Positions 35,347 through 45,084 of a stretch of DNA of 64,000 bases are shown in pieces. This DNA comes from Cecembia rubra (GTDB taxonomy: Bacteria > Bacteroidota > Bacteroidia > Cytophagales > Cyclobacteriaceae), in contig NZ_PYGF01000012.1 of NCBI RefSeq assembly GCF_003014575.1, positions 1 to 64,000 on the forward strand, given 5' to 3'. Position 1 is the first letter of the stretch, and every line of letters begins with the position of its first letter. The notes beneath the pieces were generated by a model, which did no database searches, was not told where the DNA came from, and worked only from the letters and a program-made list of their open reading frames with translations. Made by a program: the position numbers and the translations under genes.

Positions 35347-36939
35347 ATGAAAAGCGTATTTACATCGGTCTTCAACCTGTTTATAAAAAATAAAAAGACC
35401 ACTTTTCGGTTTCTAAAGAATCACTTCTTATTACCTAGTCTTCTGTTGATATGTTTACTAATTCAAAAACCTGTTAATGGTTTTGATTTAGCTGTGGTTC
35501 GGATTGAATCAGAATATAAGGGGAATCAGAGTTCATATGGTGATACCATATTTGCCGAGAAAACCAAGCCTAAAAAAATCATCAATTGGAGTCATGCATA
35601 TCACCAAACACTGACGATGAAAATTCTTCTTGCTGGAGATGCTTACACAGGAAAACAAAAACGGTTTGATGTGGGCCCAGGTGAAGTGAAGCTAAATTGC
35701 GAACAGGCACTTGATGTTATACGCAGAGTTGATAACCTGACTTTAGGTATACCGAAAATAATTTACCTGGTTGGATGGCAATACTACGGTCACGACTCTA
35801 AATATCCGGCATGGTTTGAAGGAAATGAAAGGATAAAACGTCCGCAGGATGCAAATGCTTTGGAAAGCATTAAATGGCTGATGAATGAAGCCCGGAATTA
35901 TAATACCACCGTAAGCCTCCACATCAATATGAGTGATGCTTATGAGGATAGCCCGTTATGGGATGTTTACCTGCAAAACGACATCATTTCTAAAAATAAA
36001 GATGGAAGCCTGAGATTAGGAAGGTGGGGATATCCGATAAGTTATGCAAAAGAATGGGAAACCGGTTTTGCACAAAAACGAATTGATAGTTTGTGTAATC
36101 TATTGCCATTGAAAGAAGCCGGAACTGTGCATATAGACGCATTTTATACTGATTCACCTTTTTTTCAGCAACAGCCCATCAGTCCATTTCTGAATTTTAC
36201 TATCAGTGATGAAGCTGAAGCGCAACGGAAAATTTTTATTTATTGGGATTCGAAAGGCATCGACGTGACCAGCGAACACATCTTTTTATCCAGGGAAAAA
36301 TTCTATGAATTCAATTTTGTTCCAAATTGGCGAAGAGCAGCTTTTGAAGGTTATCAGCCTATGGCTTGGCATTTTTATCAGTCAAGTCCTGAATTATATA
36401 TGAGGTGGCCAGCTTCCTATTTTTGCGGTGGAGTAGAATTTAATGGTGACTTTGGGAAATTGTTTGGAAGCAGTATGCATGGAGAAAATATTATTAACAA
36501 GGATGCAAAATCACTTTCCGGTTTTTCAAGCCAATTTTTTTCAAATACTGCAATCTGGTATTTTTTAAACAGGCTTGATCGCCTCTACTATGTAAAAGGT
36601 GAGAATTACCAACTCGTTCAATTTTCTGATAATGTGAGAACTTTTCTTTCAGAGGGGAATTATATCGTAAAAAAAGGTGAAATGATACTCATGGAAGATA
36701 ACAATGTTTTTGTTCCGGCTCTATGGATTGAAAAACCTTCGATTGTTGCCTATAGCCTGGACGGGTATTTAGATAGAGAATGGCTTCTTCCTGATACCTG
36801 GAAGAAATTTGATAAAGTGGATATTTATCAAATTACAATGGAAGGTAATCAACTGATTGAAAAAGGCAGAGAGACAAAAAATGGAATAGTGCAGTTATCC
36901 TTAGAAAAGGATATGGCCGTTTTAATTACTCCTTTTTAA
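35347..36939 (+). CDS. Secreted glycoside hydrolase-like protein, GH101 (endo-alpha-N-acetylgalactosaminidase)-like
   Basis: A 530-residue exported protein with a hydrophobic signal region at ~27-43 (LLPSLLLICLLIQKPVNG). The core looks like a (beta/alpha)8 hydrolase: IIYLVGWQYYGHDSKYPAWFEGN, a helix with TTVSLHINMSDAYEDSPLWD, then GTVHIDAFYTDSPFF, where the Asp could be the nucleophile, and IDVTSEHIFLSREK with a candidate acid/base Glu. The order resembles GH101, which removes O-glycan cores from mucin-type proteins; it is shorter than characterised GH101 enzymes. The family call is moderate; another GH13-clan-like family is possible. It precedes the SusC/SusD genes, which suggests a glycan-uptake locus. 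Confidence 0.55.
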   Translation: MKSVFTSVFNLFIKNKKTTFRFLKNHFLLPSLLLICLLIQKPVNGFDLAVVRIESEYKGNQSSYGDTIFAEKTKPKKIINWSHAYHQTLTMKILLAGDAYTGKQKRFDVGPGEVKLNCEQALDVIRRVDNLTLGIPKIIYLVGWQYYGHDSKYPAWFEGNERIKRPQDANALESIKWLMNEARNYNTTVSLHINMSDAYEDSPLWDVYLQNDIISKNKDGSLRLGRWGYPISYAKEWETGFAQKRIDSLCNLLPLKEAGTVHIDAFYTDSPFFQQQPISPFLNFTISDEAEAQRKIFIYWDSKGIDVTSEHIFLSREKFYEFNFVPNWRRAAFEGYQPMAWHFYQSSPELYMRWPASYFCGGVEFNGDFGKLFGSSMHGENIINKDAKSLSGFSSQFFSNTAIWYFLNRLDRLYYVKGENYQLVQFSDNVRTFLSEGNYIVKKGEMILMEDNNVFVPALWIEKPSIVAYSLDGYLDREWLLPDTWKKFDKVDIYQITMEGNQLIEKGRETKNGIVQLSLEKDMAVLITPF

Positions 36940-37329
36940 AGACACCTATAAATAAAGAAACAAATCTGGGTAATTCAGTTGCTAAGGAGCAGGAAGCCAA
37001 TTTTAAGCTTTACTTCGAAATTCAAGTAAATTTCAGTGGACAATAAATACTTCCTATTGTCTGCACAAAGGATTAAATGAGTTAATTTAATGTACTTTTT
37101 GGTTCAGATTTCTTCTATTTTATGTCAAGGGTCTTATTGTTTACCTGTTTTTGATTCTTGAAAGGAAAACATCTTTTTTTTAATAGACCCCTGTTTGCTT
37201 GTCCTAAGATTCAACAAGGTCTAATTATTTACCTTACTTTTTTGCCCTCTTTTTCAGGATTTATTTAACATGTTAATAAAGCACATTATTTGGATAAAAT
37301 GGTTGAGCCAACCTCTTTTTTATTCTAGA
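36940..37329. other. 390-bp region upstream of susC, no gene
   Basis: AT-rich spacer with no open frame of note and no hairpin terminator. Its right end runs into the promoter box of susC. Confidence 0.5.
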
Positions 37330-37337
37330 TAAATTTG
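37330..37337 (+). promoter_or_regulatory. Bacteroidota -7 box (TAAATTTG) for susC
   Basis: TAAATTTG matches TAnnTTTG exactly; a TTG occurs at 37303-37305, slightly far upstream for the -33 element. Transcription would start near 37344, about 34 nt before the susC ATG at 37378. Confidence 0.55.
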
Positions 37338-37377
37338 GTTGTATAAAAATCTTACCAACAACCTAAAAAAATACCTA

Positions 37378-40300
37378 ATGAGAAAAGTATTACTCTTGAT
37401 TATTGCGCTAATCACCATGACCCTAAGTACTGAAGTGTCGGCGCAACAACGGGTAATTACCGGGAAGGTAATTTCCCAAGAAGATGGGCAGGGTCTACCT
37501 GGCGCATCCATTCTTGTGAAGGGCACCACAGTGGGAACTACCACAAATTTGGATGGATCTTATTCCATTAATGTGCCTGCAAATAATAATGTCCTGGTAA
37601 TTTCTTTTATCGGTTTAAAAACGGTGGAAGAAAATATTGGTTCCAGGTCTGTTATCAATGTCACGCTTATTCCAGATGCTTCTCAGTTATCTGAAATAGT
37701 AGTTACTGCTATCGGTATAGAAAGAGAAAAGAAGGCTTTAGGTTATGGAGTTACCACACTAGGAGAGGAGCTGATCGAAAACAGACCAGAAGCTGACATC
37801 GCTAGGGTATTGCAGGGTAAAGTTGCGGGGGTGAACATCACCGCTACAAATGGCATGTCTGGATCTGGAACCAATATCATTATCAGGGGTTATTCTTCTG
37901 TTACAGGTTCTAATCAGCCACTGTTTGTTGTAGATGGAGTTCCTTTTAATACTAACACCAATGCTACAAACGGGTTTAGTACTGGGGGCGCAATTACCTC
38001 TAGCCGGTTCTTGGATATTGATCCCAATAATATCGAAACTGTAAACGTGTTGAAAGGGCTTTCTGCAACCGTGCTATATGGAGATCAGGGTAGAAATGGG
38101 GTAATCTTGATTACTACAAAATCTGGCAGCAAAAATAGAAAACCAGCTGAAATTACCTTAAATCAATCTTTTTTTGGCAATCAGGCAGCTTCTTTACCAA
38201 ATTTTAGCGACCTATATGGAAATGGATTTCAACAAAATATACCGCCCCCTTTCTTCTTCGGCAACTGGGGAGGTAGACTGGATCAAGGCAGAACCCATCC
38301 GCATCCAATTGCAGCATCTAATTTACCCAGTATTAGAAATGCTTTTCCGCAATTTTTCGTTCCTAATGCAGACGGTACACCCTCCACAACACCAATTGAT
38401 TATGAATACAAAGCCTATGATGATATAAGCAAAGTATATTTCAGGACTGGATTAGTGTCCAATACTTCCCTAATGGTTTCAGGTGCTTCTGATCGGTCAA
38501 GTTATTCTGCATCTTTTGGGTATACAAACGAGGAAGGTTTCCTTCCCGGGAACAATCTGGAAAAATTCAATTTTGGTTTGGGGATAAATGCGGCCGTTAA
38601 CGATAAATTTTCAATTAACTCATCTTTTACTTTTGCCATTACGGATTTGGTTTCCCCACCTGTTAATGCTGCCTTTGGATCAAGTGCAAGCGGAGGAATC
38701 CCTTCTGTATTTGCCAATTTGTATTACACACCGCGTTCAATTGATCTAGCGAACCTTCCTTTCGAAAATCCGATTGACGGAAGCAACGTTTACTACAGGA
38801 GTAACAATGATCAGATGAATCCTTTTTGGATTTCAAAGAACTTAATTGATGCCTCTAATGTCAAGCGGTTTTTCAATTCAACTTCGCTGAATTATGATTT
38901 TAATGATAATTTTTCTGTGACATACAGAATTGGTTTGGACACTTATTCTGAGTCTAGGGAAAGTAGATACAATAAAGGTGGTGGAGGGGCAGTGAGTACC
39001 TTGATCAACAGCGGATTATATAGAACTGTGGAAATTCAAAATACCATTTGGAATCAGGATTTGATTTTGAATTATAAAAATCAACTTTCCGAAAAAATTG
39101 GTTATTCTGCTTTGTTGGGAGGTAATATTCGTAACGATTTTTATAAGCAGGTTGGGTTGGTATCTACCGGACAGTTAGCTTTCAATCTTTTCAATCACGG
39201 CAACTTTCTTCAGGCGTCATCTAGAGATCCTTTAACAGGAGGCAATTTACAATTTCAGCAGGAGGAGACTAGGATGGGAGTCTATGCCAACGTTACATTG
39301 GATTACAGTAACTTCCTTTTCCTGAACCTTTCAGCAAGAAATGATTGGACCTCTACCGTTGAAGTTGAAAATAGAAGGATCCTATATCCTGGAGCTTCTG
39401 TTTCATTCTTGCCTTCACAGGCATTCAATTGGAATACATCCACTTTCAATGATTTGAAATTGAGATTCGGTTATGGTACCTCAGCAGGTTTCCCACGACC
39501 ATATAGTACTAGAAATTTTCTTGACCAAAATGCAAGGGCTTTCCTAAATAGTGCTGGCACTTTGGTTCAAAGGCAAACTTTGAACCCAAACCTTGGGAAT
39601 CCAAATTTACGTCCTGAGCTCCATCAAGAGCTTGAATTGGGAGTAGAATCAACCATGCTCAATAATAAATTGAGAATAGATCTTTCCCTTTATGAGAAAA
39701 ATACCAAGGATTTGATTACTTCAGCGCCTATTGATCCATCTTCAGGTTTTACCAGAAGTTCGATCAATATCGGAAATATCAGAACAAGAGGGATTGAATT
39801 CCAGGCAACTGCCACACCTGTAAGTACCCCTTCTGGGTTTTCATGGGAGTCCATTGTGAATTTCGGCTTATATAGAAGTATGACCATGGAATTGGCAGAT
39901 GGATTAAATGAAATTGTGGTTGCTGGTTTTACGGATTTAGGAAATTTCGCCATACCTGGTCGTCCCTTTAATATCATCAAAGGCCAGGGTATTGTAAGGG
40001 ATGAGAATTCAGGAGAAAAAGTAGTTTTACCTAACGGGACGTATCAGCCTACAGCAGTACCTGTAGAATTGGGTGATCCTAATCCTATGTGGACAGGCTC
40101 TTGGATTAATACTTTCAGGTACAAAGGGTTCTTTTTCAACTATATGTTGGAATACAGACATAAAGGAACTATTGTCAGCCATACTATAGTGTCAACTTTG
40201 AACAGGGGAGTGACTGTAGATCCTGTTGTAGACAGAGAGTATAGTTTGATTCTCCCAGGGGTTAAGCAGGATGGTACTCCTAATGATATTCAGATATCTG

Positions 40301-40608
40301 CCACCGACTATTTCAATCAATATGGAGCTAATCCGGAACCACGTGCCTTTGACGGTTCTACTATTAGATTAAGAGAGCTTTCTTTAGGATATGATATACC
40401 TTTAAGTTTGATTTCCAAGACTCCCTTCAATAGAGCCTCTATTGCTTTAAGTGGAACAAATTTATGGTTTAGAGCTTTGAATTTCCCCCCCAATCAGAAC
40501 TTTGATACGGACATTTTGGGTCTTGGGGTTGGTAACGGTTTAGGTTTAGAATTCGTTACCGGACCGAGTTCTAGAAGATTTGGTGGTACTTTGACACTTA
40601 CATTCTAA
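37378..40608 (+). CDS. SusC/RagA-family TonB-dependent outer membrane transporter
   Basis: A 1076-residue outer-membrane transporter. It begins with a signal peptide (MRKVLLLIIALITMTLSTEVSAQ), a carboxypeptidase-regulatory-like domain (RVITGKVISQEDGQGLPGASILVKGT), the TonB-box-like LSEIVVTAIGIEREKKALGYG, a plug (LQGKVAGVNITATNGMSGSG; IIIRGYSS; QPLFVVDGVPF), then a 22-strand-type barrel ending in FGGTLTLTF. I start at ATG 37378, where the signal peptide begins, not at the upstream TTG 37339. It imports an oligomer captured with the SusD lipoprotein, encoded 20 bp downstream. The substrate is unknown; no sigma/anti-sigma pair is nearby. Confidence 0.96.
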   Translation: MRKVLLLIIALITMTLSTEVSAQQRVITGKVISQEDGQGLPGASILVKGTTVGTTTNLDGSYSINVPANNNVLVISFIGLKTVEENIGSRSVINVTLIPDASQLSEIVVTAIGIEREKKALGYGVTTLGEELIENRPEADIARVLQGKVAGVNITATNGMSGSGTNIIIRGYSSVTGSNQPLFVVDGVPFNTNTNATNGFSTGGAITSSRFLDIDPNNIETVNVLKGLSATVLYGDQGRNGVILITTKSGSKNRKPAEITLNQSFFGNQAASLPNFSDLYGNGFQQNIPPPFFFGNWGGRLDQGRTHPHPIAASNLPSIRNAFPQFFVPNADGTPSTTPIDYEYKAYDDISKVYFRTGLVSNTSLMVSGASDRSSYSASFGYTNEEGFLPGNNLEKFNFGLGINAAVNDKFSINSSFTFAITDLVSPPVNAAFGSSASGGIPSVFANLYYTPRSIDLANLPFENPIDGSNVYYRSNNDQMNPFWISKNLIDASNVKRFFNSTSLNYDFNDNFSVTYRIGLDTYSESRESRYNKGGGGAVSTLINSGLYRTVEIQNTIWNQDLILNYKNQLSEKIGYSALLGGNIRNDFYKQVGLVSTGQLAFNLFNHGNFLQASSRDPLTGGNLQFQQEETRMGVYANVTLDYSNFLFLNLSARNDWTSTVEVENRRILYPGASVSFLPSQAFNWNTSTFNDLKLRFGYGTSAGFPRPYSTRNFLDQNARAFLNSAGTLVQRQTLNPNLGNPNLRPELHQELELGVESTMLNNKLRIDLSLYEKNTKDLITSAPIDPSSGFTRSSINIGNIRTRGIEFQATATPVSTPSGFSWESIVNFGLYRSMTMELADGLNEIVVAGFTDLGNFAIPGRPFNIIKGQGIVRDENSGEKVVLPNGTYQPTAVPVELGDPNPMWTGSWINTFRYKGFFFNYMLEYRHKGTIVSHTIVSTLNRGVTVDPVVDREYSLILPGVKQDGTPNDIQISATDYFNQYGANPEPRAFDGSTIRLRELSLGYDIPLSLISKTPFNRASIALSGTNLWFRALNFPPNQNFDTDILGLGVGNGLGLEFVTGPSSRRFGGTLTLTF

Positions 40609-40628
40609 TCCCCAAAAACAATACTACA

Positions 40629-42272
40629 ATGATAAGAAAAATATATAGCCTATTTATCGCCTTAAGTCTTATGGTGGTAAGTTCTTGTGATTTGGATCTG
40701 CTGGATAACCCAAATGCGGTGACCGCTGATACGGCAAATTTAAATCTTGTTCTGAACAGTATCCAACTTGATTTTGTCTCCTTTTATCATACTTCAAGCG
40801 TCAACGGCATGAGGCTTACAAGAATTGCAAATCAAGGTAACATTAATTACGAGAATGCATATGTACCTGTTAATTTTAATGGCTTATGGATCACTACCTA
40901 TTCAGGTATTCTGAATGATATCAAATTCCTGGAGCCGTTGGCTGAAAATGCCAATTTCAGAAGACATTTAGGTATTGCAAGGGTGATCAAAGCATATGTT
41001 TTGATGACCATGGTGGATTATTTTGATGCAATACCTTATTCCCAGGCACTAGATCCTACTAATTTTAACCCAACCTTAGATCCAGGGCCACAGGTTTATG
41101 CAGTCGCTTTGGAAGCTTTGAGACTTGCAAGGGCAGATTTTGCTGCCCCCAGTTTAGGGACGCCACAGGACAATTTCTATGGAGGTGTTTATGCCAATTG
41201 GATAAAATTGATCAATTCCCTGGAATTGAAATATCATTTAAATCGTAAGCTCATAGACCCTTCAGGTAGTGCTTCTGCCATCAATGCCTTGATTGCTGCA
41301 AATAATTTCATAGAGCCTGGTCAGGAGTTTGTATTCAGGTATGGCACCAATTTGACAGATCCGGATTCCCGTCATCCAAATTTTGCCAATCAATATCAGC
41401 CAGGAGGCGGTGGTGATTACCAGTCTAACTGGTACATGTATAATCTAACAGAATCCAAAGGATTTGATGACCCTAGGGCACGTTTCTATTTTTACAGACA
41501 GCAATTGACTAATCCAACACTACGGCAAGATCTCCAATGTATTGGAGAATTTCCCCCTGCACATTATCAAGCTGGCCAATTTCCTTTTTGCCTTCCTGGA
41601 ACCAGAGGTTATTGGGGTAGAGACCACCTGAATAATAATGCTATACCGCCGGATGGTTTGAAAAGAACTGCCTATGGTGTATATCCGGCAGGTGGCAGGT
41701 TTGATAACGATGCTGCTGAATCAATAACTCCTACTTCAGGTGCCGGTGGGGCAGGTATCCAACCTATAATGCTTCCAGCATACATTGACTTTATGTTGGC
41801 AGAAGCTGCACTTACCATACCTGGTGTTGGAGGAGATCCGAAAGCTTTAATGCTTAGGGGAATTAAAAAATCCATGGATTATGTCAGAGCTTTTAGTGTC
41901 TCTACTTCTCAAGCTGGAGCCATCAATAGCTTTCAAAATTTAAATGAATTTAATACAAGAGTTACAGCCTATAATGATTATGTAGCAGCTGAATACGATG
42001 CAGCAACTACTAATAGGAAGATGCATGTGATTGCCAGGGAATATTGGTTGTCTTTATTTGGTAATGGAAATGAATCCAATAACCTTTATAAAAGAACCGG
42101 ACAGCCTGATGGTATGCAGCCTGGTCTAGATGTGAATTTTGGAGATTTTCCGAGGTCTTTCCTCTATCCAAATGTTGTTGTTGCCACCAATCCCAATATT
42201 CCGCAAAAGGCATCACAAAGGTTACGGGTATTCTGGGACACTAATCCTGAAGGTAATGGTTGGGTTTATTAA
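40629..42272 (+). CDS. SusD/RagB-family nutrient-binding lipoprotein
   Basis: A 547-residue outer-membrane lipoprotein (lipobox LMVVSSCDLDLLDNPN) of the SusD-like group with TPR-like helices. Typical parts are GIARVIKAYVLMTMVDYFDAIPYSQAL, then FYGGVYANWIKLINSLELKYHLNRK and, near the end, a segment with LPAYIDFMLAEAAL. It covers the SusC barrel and captures the substrate. It is 20 bp after susC and followed by a small lipoprotein gene, so the three form an operon. Confidence 0.95.
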   Translation: MIRKIYSLFIALSLMVVSSCDLDLLDNPNAVTADTANLNLVLNSIQLDFVSFYHTSSVNGMRLTRIANQGNINYENAYVPVNFNGLWITTYSGILNDIKFLEPLAENANFRRHLGIARVIKAYVLMTMVDYFDAIPYSQALDPTNFNPTLDPGPQVYAVALEALRLARADFAAPSLGTPQDNFYGGVYANWIKLINSLELKYHLNRKLIDPSGSASAINALIAANNFIEPGQEFVFRYGTNLTDPDSRHPNFANQYQPGGGGDYQSNWYMYNLTESKGFDDPRARFYFYRQQLTNPTLRQDLQCIGEFPPAHYQAGQFPFCLPGTRGYWGRDHLNNNAIPPDGLKRTAYGVYPAGGRFDNDAAESITPTSGAGGAGIQPIMLPAYIDFMLAEAALTIPGVGGDPKALMLRGIKKSMDYVRAFSVSTSQAGAINSFQNLNEFNTRVTAYNDYVAAEYDAATTNRKMHVIAREYWLSLFGNGNESNNLYKRTGQPDGMQPGLDVNFGDFPRSFLYPNVVVATNPNIPQKASQRLRVFWDTNPEGNGWVY

Positions 42273-42292
42273 TCTTTAAATCAAAGAAATAT

Positions 42293-42880
42293 ATGAAAAT
42301 CATAAAAAAAATATTTGTGAAGTTGTTGACACTGGTTGTACTATTCACATCCTGCACTGATTTTGTTGATCCTGTACTACCATATAAGGATTTTAATTTA
42401 GCGGTTTATTTGAGAACAATCTCAAGAACAAGTACTTCTTTCAATTCCTCCAATTTAGCTGATTCAAAATTCAATATTACAGTGGAAGCAGTTGATCCAG
42501 AGGGAGGAAGAACAGTGGAATCTGTTGAGGTTAGGGTCAGACATAGGAGGTCAGTTGTAGGAGGTGGCTTTATATTTACCCCTGCTGCCGGGGCAAATAA
42601 CCTTGTAAATGATGTATTGATTAAAACACTTACTTTAGCCGATTTCCAACCAAACAATGAATCAAGATTTTTAAGAGCTGGAATTCAGTTTACAGCTCTT
42701 GAGGCTTTATCTGCATTAGGTTTATCAGAAAATCAGATAAATGTGGGAGATAATTTTGAGGTTAGATTAAAATTAAGGGACAAATTTGGAAGGGTATTTA
42801 ATGACATAAACGCCGGTGCAAGCATAAAAAATGAGGTGTTTTATGCATCTCCATTCTTATATATTGTTCCTGTAAATTGA
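42293..42880 (+). CDS. Small lipoprotein accessory to SusC/SusD
   Basis: A 195-residue lipoprotein (lipobox VVLFTSCTDFVDP) whose body is predicted beta-rich: FNITVEAVDPEGGRTVESVEVRVRHRR and DNFEVRLKLRDKFGRVFND resemble an immunoglobulin-like fold. The ATG at 42293 begins the signal peptide; codons upstream overlap the SusD stop. Position third after SusC and SusD matches where surface glycan-binding (SusE-like) proteins occur, but I see no specific similarity. A strong hairpin terminator follows. Confidence 0.75.
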   Translation: MKIIKKIFVKLLTLVVLFTSCTDFVDPVLPYKDFNLAVYLRTISRTSTSFNSSNLADSKFNITVEAVDPEGGRTVESVEVRVRHRRSVVGGGFIFTPAAGANNLVNDVLIKTLTLADFQPNNESRFLRAGIQFTALEALSALGLSENQINVGDNFEVRLKLRDKFGRVFNDINAGASIKNEVFYASPFLYIVPVN

Positions 42881-42966
42881 CCTTCTGAGTTGTACTGAGA
42901 ATATTTCGGATAAATAATCAGGTAAAATTTTCTCATATACATGTAGTTGATAGGGTTGTAAGTTAT

Positions 42967-42990
42967 GAAAGGGGGGAAAGCCCCCCCTTC
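42967..42990 (+). terminator. Strong hairpin terminator after the SusCD operon
   Basis: GAAAGGGGGGAAAGCCCCCC and the following CTTC form a six- to nine-pair G/C stem with a short loop, 87 bp after the lipoprotein stop. The trailing sequence ATTAAAGCTTCC has few Ts, so it may be a 3'-stabilising stem or a weak intrinsic terminator. Confidence 0.65.
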
Positions 42991-43182
42991 ATTAAAGCTT
43001 CCTATCCTGGATTTGTTTAGGGTAAAGTGTCAGAATAGCAAATGGCGCATGAGGGATAATCCAAGTGGTGTTTTTAAATTGTAATAACCAAATTTTCATC
43101 TAAAAACAGAATATCCTGGAACCGAAATAATACTTTATCTTTAAAAAGTAGCTTTTTCTTGAGTTCTTGTCCAATATCTATT

Positions 43183-44925
43183 ATGAAAAATAAGAGAAGA
43201 GTTCTAATATTTAGTTATAACACATTTATTTTGGTCATAGGTATTCTCATGGTACAGTCAATTCCTGTTGGAGGAATTGTTGACCAAAAGATGGAACTAG
43301 TAACTGAAACTTCTAATGGACTACATGGATATTTGGGGTATAAAACACCTAGGAGACCGGATGGATTTGGAGCTGGTATAGGGTTTTATACAGCTGTTTG
43401 GCCTTTATTAGAACAGCCTTTAGAGGGATTTCAGATTGGCCTACCAGGAAATTGGATCACTCCGGATAACCCCAATAATAAAGATATACCCTGTTGCCCT
43501 GAGGGTACAATTGCAAGAACCTGGGAAGAAAGAGGTCCAACCTGGTCCAGTGTCTTTCAAACTCAGGAAGGTGGCTTGGGATTTTGGAGAGGTAACCGGT
43601 ACCATTATGGTTTTCCAAAGTTCAGCATGAACGGAGTTCCTGACTGTTATAATTCAGAAATCGCCTCCCCAGGCTGGCCGTTTTTCTATAGAGCAGAGGC
43701 TTTGCCGGATGACCAATTGGGCATAGCCCAACTCAGCAACCGAATTCTTGTTCCACCGGATGGGATTACATTTGATGGTAACCTTGAAGGAAGGTTTCTG
43801 GGATATAGCCATATGGCCCTTCCTCTTACAGAGGAAAAACCTGGCCCTCCTCCCACGGGAAACCAAAGTTGGACACTGTTTTTAAATGCAGAAAATTTTA
43901 AAGGACCTGTCGCTTTTTATATCCCCGAAATGTGGTCAAGGCTTTCCAAAATCTACCCCGCCATTGAAGGAATGGGGTTGGATACTAGGGAAGGGATAAT
44001 GGCAGGTGGAGGAGCAATGGAAATCAATACTGTACCCGCATTTGAGTTAAAGGACAAAAATGGTGACCTGTACATAAAAATACCTCAATTGCAATTTCCT
44101 CTGAATGAAAATGGGGTTTCTATTCTCGTTCAAGATGTAACCTATTATTCCAAAGCGGCTCTTTTCAACCACATATTGGAATGGAAAAAAAACGGTAAAG
44201 CCTATTCAGGAAAATTTGACGAAGCACATACCTGGAAACCTTCCCTAGAACCAAGGCCATTTTCCTTAGACCAAGGAGCCAGCCTTAATCACGGTGGAGA
44301 AAAACTTAAAGGAATTGAAGATGTATTTCAAATTGTCATCACAGATTCCAATGCTTTTGGACTGGAATGGAAGGAAAATTCCGTCTCCCAAGTAGGACGT
44401 TTCCCCCAATATTTCAAAAAAGTTGGAGATCAGCGGGTGGCAGTAAATCCAGAAACAGTACCCAAAGAACTTCGGGACAAAGAGTTCCCCGCGGCTGGTT
44501 CAGAAAAATATTATATTAATTGGAGAAACGTAAATGAAGTGGTGGAGGGAAATTTTATAATAAATAAAAGCCTGCCCTACACTTCACCAACAACTGGTGC
44601 CTGGGCAAACCCTGGGCCTGCTACCCAAACTTTCACAGTTCTTTTGAAAGATGGCTCAAAAGTGACTTATCGTTGGTATAAATTTATAGATCAGCCCTGT
44701 TTCCAGTCTTTGGGTTGGACAAAAGAAGCAAAGGAGTCTTTACAGAAATTTGTGGAACAAATCCACAGATCATGGACTATAGATCAAGAATACATGGCTC
44801 CTCCAAGTACCGGTAGTCTTGTTGCTATTGACCCCGTTCTTATTGTATCCCCTCCACCTGGTATGGAATATGGTTATGTTCCCATTGTGGTAAGGCAGGA
44901 GAGTAATTTGATAACCTCAAGGTAA
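43183..44925 (+). CDS. Unrecognised secreted protein, 580 residues
   Basis: I do not recognise this family. The start ATG 43183 gives an N-terminal membrane/signal segment (VLIFSYNTFILVIGILMVQ). The mature part is rich in Pro, Gly and Trp with beta-type patterns and a paired Cys (KDIPCCPEGTI). Segments such as GLHGYLGYKTPRRPDGFGAGIGFYTAVWPLL and GGGAMEINTVPAFELKDKNG look like a carbohydrate-active or carbohydrate-binding beta-sandwich, but no catalytic motif can be named. It lies between the SusCD operon and the DUF6797 cytochrome protein on the same strand, 159 bp before the latter, and may be its partner. Confidence 0.8.
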   Translation: MKNKRRVLIFSYNTFILVIGILMVQSIPVGGIVDQKMELVTETSNGLHGYLGYKTPRRPDGFGAGIGFYTAVWPLLEQPLEGFQIGLPGNWITPDNPNNKDIPCCPEGTIARTWEERGPTWSSVFQTQEGGLGFWRGNRYHYGFPKFSMNGVPDCYNSEIASPGWPFFYRAEALPDDQLGIAQLSNRILVPPDGITFDGNLEGRFLGYSHMALPLTEEKPGPPPTGNQSWTLFLNAENFKGPVAFYIPEMWSRLSKIYPAIEGMGLDTREGIMAGGGAMEINTVPAFELKDKNGDLYIKIPQLQFPLNENGVSILVQDVTYYSKAALFNHILEWKKNGKAYSGKFDEAHTWKPSLEPRPFSLDQGASLNHGGEKLKGIEDVFQIVITDSNAFGLEWKENSVSQVGRFPQYFKKVGDQRVAVNPETVPKELRDKEFPAAGSEKYYINWRNVNEVVEGNFIINKSLPYTSPTTGAWANPGPATQTFTVLLKDGSKVTYRWYKFIDQPCFQSLGWTKEAKESLQKFVEQIHRSWTIDQEYMAPPSTGSLVAIDPVLIVSPPPGMEYGYVPIVVRQESNLITSR

Positions 44926-45084
44926 ATTAATCCTTGGAATGACAATTCAAATCCTAGAATAGATAAAAAAATCCTAATAGTTTAAAAATGATAGATATTC
45001 AGAAACAATTAAATTTCCCTGACTGGTTGTCTCATTTTTAAAAATACTTAAAGTCATACAGGCTAAAAAAACATAAGCTTTAAA

